Part shown: one piece after another, positions 53,812 to 64,000 of the stretch
Numbering within the stretch: the first letter of the stretch is position 1
Layout: every line of letters starts with the position of its first letter
Assembly: GCF_003369915.1 (NCBI RefSeq)
Contig: NW_022881603.1
Coordinates: 7,361,249 to 7,425,248, forward strand
Reading direction: 5' to 3'
Length of the DNA: 64,000 nucleotides
Origin: Drosophila miranda
Taxonomy: Eukaryota; Arthropoda; Insecta; Diptera; Drosophilidae
Notes under the pieces: generated by a model
What the model saw: the letters and a program-made list of their open reading frames with translations, nothing else
What the model was told of the DNA's origin: nothing
The model's database searches: none
Program-made: the position numbers and the translations under genes

Positions 53812-55272
53812 AGTAATTGCTAATCTCCTTGCCAGATCCTGCGATCTGGGTAAAATTTCCGCTCGCGTTGATCGCGTTCATTTAAGCGGGTTGCTGCGGA
53901 CCCACAACGACTATGTGATGAGGGCGGCGGACGGACTCTTCAAGGCGGACAACTTCCAGGACGTCATGCTGGAGGCCATGTCGACCAAGGCGTACCTGCA
54001 CGAGCTGGGCATCTTCAAGGATGTAAGCGTGCACCTCGATGTCAGTCGCGGGGCAGATGCCTCGCCCCAGGGCTATGAGGTCACCTTCAAGGGCAACGAG
54101 TACTCCCGCCTGATGGGCTCCGCCGGAACGGAGGTGGGCCAGAACGAGGGCTCCCTACGCACAGAGCTGACCGTCCCGAACATCCTGGGCCGGGGCGAGA
54201 GCATCTCCCTGCAGGGCAGCTACAGCAACACCAGGGCCAATGATCTGCAACTCAAGTTCTGGAAGCCCTTCTTTCACACCCGCTTTCGCGAGAATCGACC
54301 CGAGTAAGGACCTGACCCGACAAAGTCTCCTCTTGGGCAGTAAATTTACTAAGAAATCCTTTCAATCTTTACAGATTCTCGTTCAGCATATTCAGGCAAA
54401 CGGATCGCTTCGACATTAGCTCATTTCAATCCACAAATCTGGGCTACTTGATTGACTTCTCGGCCCACAGCAGCCTGGGAGTGGATGTAAGCGCGAAAAG
54501 AACTCTCTCGAGTGCCAACTTAACTATCTGTGTATTTCCCTAGCTAACTCACTCGCTGCAGTACGAGAACTCGATCAGAAACGTGGGTTTGCTGAACAAA
54601 TCCGTGCCATTTAGCATTCGGGAGCATTGTGGGCCCAAACTGGCCTCACTGGTGCGCTACTCCGTGGTCTTTGACAATCGGGATGCCAATGTCTTTGCCA
54701 CGCGGGGCATTCTACTGAAGTCCACCAACGAGTACTGCGGTCTGGGTGGCAACGTCGCCTACACCAGCAGCACAGCCCACGGAGAGGTGAATGTGCCGCT
54801 CTTCTCTGGATTTGTGGCGCAGTTCTGTGGACGCGTGGGCATCGTCAAGGAGACCAAACAGACCACCTTGTTGCCCATTAGCTCGCTCTTCTATTGCGGC
54901 GGACCCATGACATTGCGAGGATTCAAATACGGCGGAGCTGGACCCGTGGTAGATGGCACACCGATTGGGGCGCAGACCTACTGGTGCACGGGGGCGCATC
55001 TGTGGGCGCCGCTGCCTTTTGCCGGCGTCTTCAAGAGCCTGGCCAGCAACTTTAGAATTCATTTCTTCTACAACATTGGAAACACCATTACTTTTAGTCT
55101 TTTCACGTCTTCGTTCGCAGAGAATATGCGTAGCGCCTTTGGCATGGGTCTGGCCTTCAAGTTCGCCGATCGGGCACGCATCGAAATCAACTACTGCATC
55201 CCAGTGCGTCGCCAGTCCACCGACAAGGTACTTAATGGCTTCCAGTTTAGCATCGGCTACGAGTTCATCTAG
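53812..55272 (+). pseudogene. Sam50: Sam50, start codon lost, unit B
   Basis: Exons up to 54303, 54375-54486 and 54544-55272 match unit A. The segment with MPQSKQRGGAASSKDSKY is deleted and replaced by a short filler (about 53830-53843, with CCAGATCCTGC). No in-frame ATG remains before 53918 (MRAADGLF), which would remove about the first 45 residues, including the start of the POTRA domain. The acceptor at 53812 is kept. It carries the same exonised intron remnant as unit A (FSLFTSSFAENM). Confidence 0.85.
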
Positions 55273-57066
55273 AAAATGTGTGTTCCTTTGACAAATCCAT
55301 TGACTGAATGTAGTGTCTCGTAGCTTTTCACAAAAGATTTTAGTCGGATTCAATAACAAATAACTTTTCTCTTAACGAAAATTTGAGTGAGGGGAAAAAG
55401 TCATTTAAAAATTCCGATTATTTATAAATAGTGAAGTAAGGAATTCATTTAAACGATATCTTTAAAGATGTATCTGGTTATATTGAATAAAAAATTATGT
55501 AGGAAAATGTGCCAATTATCTTTTGAGAGCATTTTAAGACACGAATGTGTATTTTTTAAATGAATTAAGTTCTTGAAATCTAAATTTTTTTTAAAGTAAG
55601 TTTTTTGAAAAGTAAGCTTAAATACATATATTTATTAATAGCTTGAAAACATTGTAGATTTATAAGTTAAATGTTTTTCTTATACATTAATAATACTACG
55701 AATTTACATATACAGTAAAGTCCGGTTATAACGACTCTGCTTATAGCGTCCGTCCGTTCATAGCGACGAAAATTCGATGACTTGGTTGGTCCCCATACAA
55801 ACTTACATATATAAAAGGGCCTTCGCTTAGTACGTCTCCGTACGACAAACCGCTTATACCGACGATATTTTTCACAATTCAACCGGCTATTACGACTCGC
55901 CGAAAAAAAAATACAGCTAAATAATGCTGTGCTTGTTGCTTGTTATATTATGTATACGAGTTTTTATGAAAAAAAAACATGTTATTGAATTAAATTTGTT
56001 ACATTCCCCTCGTTTGAGGGGAACTTTAAGAAATTATGACGTTCAGGAAGAGAAAGAACATATCCATTGTTGAAAACATGCGTTGCTTAAGTTTAGTGCA
56101 CGTTTCACAATTTTACAGAATTCCTAGCTCTTCCATATGGCTAAAATCTACATTCACAGGCAGAGGCAGGGGCAGGGCATGGATGGGGAAGCGGACATGT
56201 TCACACACAGCGGACCCACACAAACATTTCGTGGTCGAGAAAACGGGTTTTAATAATAATATTTTTGGTTTGTAGGTTTGCCTCTTTTTACGGCTGCTCT
56301 TTGTTGGGCTTGTCCGAGTTTGATTTTAATCGTGTCCGTTGACCATTTCTCCACATCCCGGACATAAACATGAGCCGCTGAGAGGCCAGCGAGAGGGCAG
56401 GTCTTCTCAACGAGTCGCTCGAGTTGGCCCTGTCTCGTAATCGTGATTGATTCAAGAGCCGAGACAAGGCGTAGGGTGCCTCCAAACGGGTTTTTGTGCC
56501 TGTAAACAAACGAAACCAGTTTGGGGCATCCGATTCGCCGCAGATGAAAGGCAGCTTGAAGCTTGAACTTTCCTGGAATTTCTGGCTTCACCAGAAGCGA
56601 GGAGGGACTCACGAGTGAGCCAGCATTTTTGGTCTGGCATTTCCCTCGGAAGATGTAGTTTTTGGCTAATTAAAAGTTTACTTTCTCACATTTCCACATG
56701 CAGCAACATGCAATTGAAAATGTTGAGGCAAAGACCTGGAAAACAAAACAAAACAAAACAAAAACCCCACAAAACAAAGCTCAATAATTAATGCTGTCGT
56801 ATGCAGCGGAGGGAGGAGGCCTAGACCTAAGCGAATACATCCTCTCTGGGGACCTCCTCAACTACCCCTCTGAAGCCAATGAGGGGTAAAAACATTTATT
56901 ACGCTGCAAATTCAATTGTAAATTTTACCAGCCAAGGTAGCCCGGCTGTGTATGCATTGTGGCAGAAAGAAATATTTGAGTATCCACAAAAAATACAAAA
57001 TAAATATTAAATGCTAAAATGACGCTGGAAAAAATGTGTACAAATATTTTCGCAACTTTATCGTCA
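55273..57066. other. Spacer of unit B, no gene recognised
   Basis: Collinear with 46482-48251 of unit A. The 690 bp after Sam50 is missing, with the break at TAGTGTC|TCGTAGC near 55319. The GGCAGAGG short repeat is shorter than in A. Confidence 0.6.
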
Positions 57067-58174
57067 AACGAGGGGGAACGTTGTGAGTTGCTGCGGACAC
57101 CGCAACTCTACGGTTATACCCGATACTAAGTCAGTATGGCTCTCCTCCGGCAGACGCCGCTAATATTAAACGACACGACAAAGAGTGCGTGCGAGAGAGA
57201 CAGAAAATCAGTCTGAGCGTGACGTCGGGCGCTGCGTAGCCACTGCAAATTGATTTGTTCCTATTGGCTATAAAAATGATCTGATCTGATCCAGATTCAG
57301 CAATCTGATAGATATGGTCATTATCTATGATTCTGCGTTTTTAGTTTTCTCGAATGTGCAATATTGTGGATGCAACAGATTTTCGTCCTTTGTGTGGGCG
57401 GAAGGGGGTGGGGCGAAATTTTGAGATACACGTTTTATAGTAAGATCTAACAGGAGTACGGATACCAAATTTGGTTACTCTAGCCTTAATAGTCGCTGAG
57501 ATTTTCGAATATCCCCAGATTTTCGTCCTTTGCGGGGGCGGAAGGGGGTGTGGCGAAATTTTGAAACAAACTCGTCTCGGTCCGATATATTAGGAGTGTG
57601 GATACCAAATTTGGTTGCTCTAGCTTTTGTAGTCTCTGAGATCTAGGCGCTAATGTTTTACTCTAAGCAAAGCCGCCTATGCTACGTGTAAGTTAGAGAG
57701 AGACAGTGCGAAAAAAAAAGAAATTGTTTTCTTGATGCTGGCTATAATAATGATACGATCCAATTCAGATTCCGCAGTCTTAAAGATATGGTCATTCTCT
57801 ACAATTCTACGTTTTTGGTTTTCTCATATCTTTAAAATTTTGGATGCCACAGATTTTCGTCCTTTGTGGGGGCGGAAGTGGGCGGGGCGAAGTTTTGAAA
57901 TATTTTTGTAGCAGTGACATATCACAGAAGTCTGGATCCAAAACATCGTTGCTCTAGCTCTTATAGTCTTTGAGCACTAGGCGCTGAAGGGGACGAACAG
58001 ACGGACAGACGGACGGACGGACAGACAGACAGGGCTCAATCGACTCGGCTATTGATGCTGATCAAGAATATATATACTTTATGGGGTCGGAAACGATTCC
58101 TTCTGGACGTTACACACATCCACTTTTACCACAAATCTAATATACCCCAATACTCATTTTGAGTATCGGGTATA
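57067..58174 (-). mobile_element. DINE-1-like element J, full length
   Basis: Unit B equivalent of H. Confidence 0.88.
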
Positions 58175-58527
58175 AAAAGCATTTGTTCCTTATGCAACAT
58201 CTTGGTATTGTATAGTCTTTGATATGAGGTATCCGTTTGTGTCTTTGATGGGGTTTATTTCGATGTTTTGTCCGTTTGCAATTAGAATCGGGAACATTAG
58301 AAAGATGATGGTCCTGATTACGTTACGGTTTATTTTCTCGCATCGTTTTCTGCGGGTTCTCTGGAACTATTATATTTGCTAAAGTTAGTCTCTTTCTTTT
58401 TTGGTTCAAGTGGAGTTCACTGAGCGAGGATGCTGGTAATGCCATTTTGTTAATTTATTTTTCACTGCTTCGGTTTCCTGTTTTACAGCTTCAGTTTTTC
58501 TGTTTTACTTAAGTAAATGGTTTTTTT
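58175..58527 (-). pseudogene. Errantivirus pol-end/env-start scrap, units B/C boundary
   Basis: Copy of 49360-49722 with few changes. Tentative assignment as there. Confidence 0.4.
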
Positions 58528-59642
58528 TATACCCGATACTCAAAATGAGTATTGGGGTATATTAGATTTGTGGTAAAAGTGGATGTGTGTAACGTCCAAA
58601 AGGAATCGTTTCAGATCCCATAAAGTATATGTATTCTTGATCAGCATCAATAGCCGAGTCGATTGAGCCATGTCTGTCTGTCCGTCTGTCCGTCCGTCAG
58701 TCTGTCCGTGTGTCCGTCCCCTTCAGCGCCTAGTGCTCAAAGACTATAAGAGCGGGAGCAACGATGTTTTGGATCCAGACTTCTGTGATATGTCACTGCT
58801 ACAAAAATATTTCAAAACTTTGCGCCGCTCACTTCCGCCCCCACAAAGGGCGAAAATCTGTGGCATCCACAATTAAGACGATACGAGAAAACTAAAAACG
58901 CAGAATCGTAAAAGATGACTATATCTTCTAGAGTGCAAAATCTGAACCAGATCGTATAATTATTATAGCCAGCATCAAGAAAACAATTTCATTTTTTCTC
59001 GCCCTGTCTCTCTCTAACACACACGTAGCATAGGCGGCTTTGCTTAGAGTAAAACATTAGCGCCTAGATCTCAGAGACTACAAAAGCTAGAGCAACCAAA
59101 TTTGGTATCCACACTCCTAATATATCGGACCGAGACGAGTTTGTTTCAAAATTTCGCCACCCCCCCTTCCGACCCCGCAAAGGACGAAAATCTGGGGATA
59201 TTCAAAAATCTCAGAGACTATTAGGGCTAGAGTAACCAAATTTGGTATCCGCACTCCTGTTAGATCTCACTATAAAACTTGTATCTCAAAATTTCGCCCC
59301 ACCCCCTTCCGCCCACACAAAGGACGAAAATCTGTTGCATCCACAATATTGCACATTCGAGAAAACTAAAAACGCAGAATCATAGATAATGACCATATCT
59401 ATCAGATTGCTGAATCTGGATCAGATCGGATCATTTTTGTAGCCAAAAGCAAGAAATCAATTTGCAGTGGCCGCGCAGCGCCCGACGTCACGCTCAGACT
59501 GATTTTCTGTCTCTCTCGCACGCACTCTTTGTCGTGTCGCTTAATATTAGCGGCGTCTGCCGGAGAGGAGACATACTGACTTAGTATCGGGTATAACTGT
59601 AGAGTTGCGGTGTCCGCAGCAACTCACAACGTTCCCCCTCGT
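58528..59642 (+). mobile_element. DINE-1-like element K, start of array unit C
   Basis: Full-length copy nearly identical to I. Confidence 0.88.
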
Positions 59643-60183
59643 TTTGGTTTGTTAATTTGTGAAATGCCGCGAAGTTGAACAGATGATTAGCTCAAAAGTC
59701 TGGCAGCGCTCTGCTGGAATCAGTTTCAATTGCTTATCGTACTGATTCGCTCTATCGAATAGATGATTATCGATATCGAACTTGAACCCAAGCCATGCAC
59801 AATGTTGCGAACAACATTCATTTGTAAACCGTGTTTAAGTCAAAATACAATACATACGAGTACTTAAAAGTAGTTCATCTAGTAGGAAATTTTTTCAATA
59901 GGGTAAAATAATGTGGGCAAAGCTGAGAGTATTTTTACGTTATACTTGGACAATGAGACGGTATATTTTGGTATATTTCTGAGGGTCGGACGGTATAATA
60001 TATCGTTAAATCCGCATCCCTAGCATTGTTGATTTTTTACCGAAACACGCTTCAATCGGGAAAAATTACCCTTACGTAGTTTTAATTAATAAATTATAAC
60101 GATTAATACCTACAACTCCTAATACCAGTCAACGTTAAGTACGATTTCCGCGCGTGCTCATCTACACAGGCAACAACCCACAG
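59643..60183 (+). promoter_or_regulatory. Promoter region and 5' UTR exon, unit C
   Basis: Same motif set as unit A. One GGTATATTT word is altered near 59938 (GTTATACTT). Donor at 60183/60184. Confidence 0.55.
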
Positions 60184-61065
60184 GTAAGTTAGCTGATGGA
60201 TTACATTTGGAGACAATTCGCTTACATAATTTTGGGCCGGAACTTTTGTTTTCTCCCGTTAGAATTCGCATGCAATTGTCACAATGACATCATTGTTCGA
60301 TTTTTAGAGCCCCTCACACTATGCACACTTGTGAATTTTCGGTTGCACTATTTCGGTTGTCAATTGCATCAGCTTTGGGGAATGAAATCGTAAATGCCAC
60401 TGCACCATCGACATGCCAGCAGATTAGTGGGCAGCAGCAGAAACACCGGCCAGAAACACAACAGTTCGCTTTTAAATTAGAATTTATGTTTTATTATTCA
60501 GTTTAGGATATCATTATCATGAATCTTACTACACATGTTAGAAATACTTTCATTTGTGGATTAGACGGACTACATCTCTATAGATCTAGATCTCTTCGTT
60601 CCCTTTGAGAATTCCACTTACGAGTAATTACCTAATTGAATTGGTTATATTTCGAAAATGGCTTCCATTCCTTTTATTTTTTTCTGTGTTATTTTTAGGC
60701 AAAACTATTTAGTGCAGGTGCCCCATTCGTTTTAAATTAGTGATTTTTTCCCTTTGTATTCATGTTAAAGTTAACTTAAAGCTGCTTATTGTTTGCAGAG
60801 CTCCTGCTCCTCATCTTCTCTGTTTTTTTACGCATTTCAATCACAAAACATTTACATATTCATAGTATTAACAGTGAGAAACAAATACAGAGACATTAGA
60901 TCAGAAATTGCTCAACATTTATACGAAAATATATATCATGTAGGTGTGTAGACTTATCGTTGAGAGCGTACTTAAATGCGGCATTTATCTTTTACAATTA
61001 TTCATTTAATATAAACAAATCTCCTGTTCCCTGCTGCTTCCCCTCTTCCTCCGCCTTTTCCTTTC

Positions 61066-62568
61066 CTATTCCACGGAGCGCCTGCGTAGCTGACGACGCA
61101 CTCCGACAATGGCAGCATTTCTGCGGTCCAGGAGCTCGTTTGAGAGACGCGCCAGCAGCGGCAGCTCCCGCATGGACACATTTACCGAGGGCAAGGGGGC
61201 CAGCTGCTGTTGCAGCTTCTTGATGGGCGTCGGCGGCTCCTGCTGGTGATGCTGGGGTGTGACTGGCAAGCTGGTTGTGTTTGTGATCTTCACCACAACA
61301 TCGCAGTGGCGTTCAAGGGCCTCGGCTCCAAGGGATTCGAGCCTCTGCTCGGTTGATTTCAACCTTTCGGTTTGCTGCCGCTTGGCTGACTCCTTGAGCA
61401 TCATTAGATGATCCAGTTTATCCACCGTGGCCTTCAATTCGTGCTCCCAGACATCGTTCTGCTGCTGACCATCCCCGCCCTCGATGGGGCGCACTGCGAG
61501 GATTTTCACCTTCTGACGCAGGGCCTCCAGATCGCCTTCGTCGACCGCGCCTCGAAATTCTCTAGCCCCCGTCTCATCGTAGTCGCAGGCATCCTCCTCG
61601 TCCTCAGTTTCCGCTGTGTTGGTTGGCTGTTTTACCGCCAATGACATTTGACTGCCGGCTATAGAGGGATAGTCGCATTTCTCCAGCTCCATGTGAAAGT
61701 CCGGCAGCGAAGGCAACGCACTGGACGTGGGCGAGTTCAGCTCGGCACCGACTCCCGGCTCGCGGGGTCCTGGCGGTGTGGGATAATCCCCGCGCTGCCT
61801 ATGTATATCCTCGCTAATCCTCTCCAGATTACGCAAAGCCGTGGAATAAGTGCTCTTTGCCCCAGCCACCTGCTGTTGCACCTCTTGAATTCGATTCTTT
61901 TGGGTCTGGAGTTGATCCTGGCACACTTGCTTCTCCTCGAAGTAGGGTCGCGACTTGTTGATGCTCCTCCTGAAGCGGTCCTCCAGCTGCTGCAACTTCT
62001 GCTCGGCAGTGTGGAAGAGACGCGTCCGTCTCTGGTGCTCGGCATGGCAGTCGGCCTTTTGGGTCTCGGCATCCATCACCTTTTGGGTGGCATGGTTCAG
62101 CATCTCCTGCCAGGCGTTGTCGAACTGCCATTCGTGTGAGTTGGACATGAAACGTTGCTCGGCCAGCGCCACCGTTTCCTTGGCCGCGGCATGAATTTCT
62201 TGAATGGGGAAAATCGAGTTTATGGGTTACTCGGATAATTCGACGTGTTTTGGCTCCATTGGCTCACCATTGGCTCGTTGGAATTTAACCGCAGCCTGCT
62301 GGCATTCGATTTGTGCCTCGCGTGCCTTCTCTAGAGCTTCATGGTAGGGACGGGCCTTCTCGATGCAGCTGCCCAGCTTCTTGGATGAAAGCTTCAGGCG
62401 CCGTGTGGACTCGTTCAACAGAATCCGAAAGGTGGAATTGGCCTCCTGTGGGCGGCAAAACATGAGTAAAAGCAGCTTCAAGCCATTTAGCCCGTCTCCA
62501 CTTACCTCCAACTCGATCTCCAGCTTGTTTATCTCATCCGTAGCACTATTGAGATTCTCCAATTCAAT
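61066..62568 (-). pseudogene. pcs: pcs (SH3BP5 homologue), 5'-truncated but open, unit C
   Basis: Exons 62568-62506, 62445-62268 and 62198-61066. As in unit B: in frame, no stops, no start exon. Its exon-3 reading is identical to B at the protein level. Confidence 0.85.
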
Positions 62569-62625
62569 CTGTGGAGAGAACAGAAAATGTACATTTAATG
62601 AATGCCTTTTTTTTCGTTAATTTCC

Positions 62626-64000
62626 AGTAATTGCTAATCTCCTTGCCAGATCCTGCGATCTGGGTAAAATTTCCGCTCGCGTTGATCGCGTTCATGTCAG
62701 CGGTTTGCTGCGGACCCACAACGACTATGTGATGAGGGCGGCGGACGGACTCTTCAAGGCGGACAACTTCCAGGACGTCATGCTGGAGGCCATGTCGACC
62801 AAGGCGTACCTGCACGAGCTGGGCATCTTCAAGGATGTAAGCGTGCACCTCGATGTCAGTCGCGGGGCAGATGCCTCGCCCCAGGGCTATGAGGTCACCT
62901 TCAAGGGCAACGAGTACTCCCGCCTGATGGGCTCCGCCGGAACGGAGGTGGGCCAGAACGAGGGCTCCCTACGCACAGAGCTGACCGTCCCGAACATCCT
63001 GGGCCGGGGCGAGAGCATCTCCCTGCAGGGCAGCTACAGCAACACCAGGGCCAATGATCTGCAACTCAAGTTCTGGAAGCCCTTCTTTCACACCCGCTTT
63101 CGCGAGAATCGACCCGAGTAAGGACCTGACCCGACAAAGTCTCCTCTTGGGCAGTAAATTTACTAAGAAATCCTTTCAATCTTTACAGATTCTCGTTCAG
63201 CATATTCAGGCAAACGGATCGCTTCGACATTAGCTCATTTCAATCCACAAATCTGGGCTACTTGATTGACTTCTCGGCCCACAGCAGCCTGGGAGTGGAT
63301 GTAAGCGCGAAAAGAACTCTCTCGAGTGCCAACTTAACTATCTGTGTATTTCCCTAGCTAACTCACTCGCTGCAGTACGAGAACTCGATCAGAAACGTGG
63401 GTTTGCTGAACAAATCCGTGCCATTTAGCATTCGGGAGCATTGTGGGCCCAAACTGGCCTCACTGGTGCGCTACTCCGTGGTCTTTGACAATCGGGATGC
63501 CAATGTCTTTGCCACGCGGGGCATTCTACTGAAGTCCACCAACGAGTACTGCGGTCTGGGTGGCAACGTCGCCTACACCAGCAGCACAGCCCACGGAGAG
63601 GTGAATGTGCCGCTCTTCTCTGGATTTGTGGCGCAGTTCTGTGGACGCGTGGGCATCGTCAAGGACACCAAACAGACCACCTTGTTGCCCATTAGCTCGC
63701 TCTTCTATTGCGGCGGACCCATGACATTGCGAGGATTCAAATACGGCGGAGCTGGACCCGTGGTAGATGGCACACCGATTGGGGCGCAGACCTACTGGTG
63801 CACGGGGGCGCATCTGTGGGCGCCGCTGCCTTTTGCCGGCGTCTTCAAGAGCCTGGCCAGCAACTTTAGAATTCATTTCTTCTACAACATTGGAAACACC
63901 ATTACTTTTAGCATAGGTAAGCAAAGCCAGCCCGGCTGATCCGGTCTCCCATCTTTTCACGTCTTTCCATTCGCAGAGAATATGCGTAGCGCCTTTGGCA
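62626..64000 (+). pseudogene. Sam50: Sam50, start lost but intron 3 retained, unit C
   Basis: Exons up to 63117, 63189-63300, 63358-63916, and from 63977 into the window end. It has the same start-codon deletion and filler as unit B; the first in-frame ATG is at 62732. It differs from A and B in keeping a 60-bp intron (donor GGTAAGC at 63917, acceptor TCGCAG at 63976), which gives NTITFSIENMRSAFG. A further difference is KDTKQ in place of KETKQ. Confidence 0.85.

Larger units (their letters stand above)
49723..58527. repeat. Tandem array unit B (8.8 kb)
   Basis: Same layout as A. Offset to unit C is 8,814-8,815 bp with very few differences, so B and C are the closest pair over most of the unit. 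Confidence 0.93.
58528..64000. repeat. Tandem array unit C (cut by window end)
   Basis: Same layout as A and B as far as Sam50 exon 4. The array may continue beyond the window. Confidence 0.9.

Noticed and set aside
54712..55359. 215-codon minus ORF over Sam50 exon 3
   Set aside because: Antisense shadow of a conserved coding exon.

Overview
The window is Drosophila genomic DNA from a repeat-rich, probably heterochromatic or Y-linked region. Supporting evidence: fly-type mitochondrial gene order in a nuclear copy, copia- and gypsy-type LTR elements, many DINE-1/INE-1 (Helitron-like) copies, an errantivirus env fragment, and intron-containing homologues of the fly genes parcas, Sam50 and Mettl16. 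An obscura-group fly, possibly the D. miranda neo-Y (known for amplified genes and repeat gain), is my best guess. That is inference; nothing here was searched.

Region 1 (1-27908) is a nuclear mitochondrial insertion (NUMT). Once transposons are removed, bases 3198-27908 carry about 9 kb of contiguous mtDNA: ND4, tRNA-His, ND5, tRNA-Phe, Glu, Ser, Asn, Arg, Ala, ND3, tRNA-Gly, COX3, ATP6, ATP8, tRNA-Asp, Lys, COX2, tRNA-Leu, COX1, tRNA-Tyr, Cys, Trp and ND2. A copia-type element (8083-19301) sits in ATP6 with a TTATT target duplication. Inside that element's RT domain sits a 6.7-kb gypsy-type LTR element (11400-18062, ACAG duplication). A second, young copia-type element (22606-27130, ATTAC duplication) sits in ND2. 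Bases 1-3197 are a second, partial copy of the NUMT plus the 5' half of the first copia, so the chimera was tandemly duplicated in units of about 6.2 kb.

The gypsy-type element is the most unusual item. It has near-identical 1-kb LTRs, a lentivirus-like tRNA-Lys primer site, a Ty3-type gag, a candidate -1 frameshift heptamer and an aspartic protease. The protease ORF runs into a 77-bp minisatellite that is open in all three frames. A third ORF of unknown function follows. No RT, RNase H or integrase is present.

Region 2 (27909-40168) is a graveyard of DINE-1 copies, a 2.25-kb tandem duplication holding an errantivirus env 3' fragment (one copy hit by a poly(A)-tailed retroposon), stretches with no recognised gene, and a broken Mettl16 fragment.

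Region 3 (40169-64000) is a tandem array of about 8.8-9.6 kb units (two complete, a third cut by the window end). Each carries DINE-1(+), a housekeeping-type promoter with a 5' UTR exon, a 5'-truncated parcas (pcs, SH3BP5 homologue) on the minus strand, Sam50 on the plus strand, spacer, DINE-1(-) and a 0.35-kb errantivirus scrap. Copy A has an open Sam50 but a pcs with three stops. Copies B and C have an open pcs 3' region but a Sam50 without its start codon. Copies A and B share an exonised intron remnant in Sam50, while C keeps the intron. The copies are therefore mosaics.
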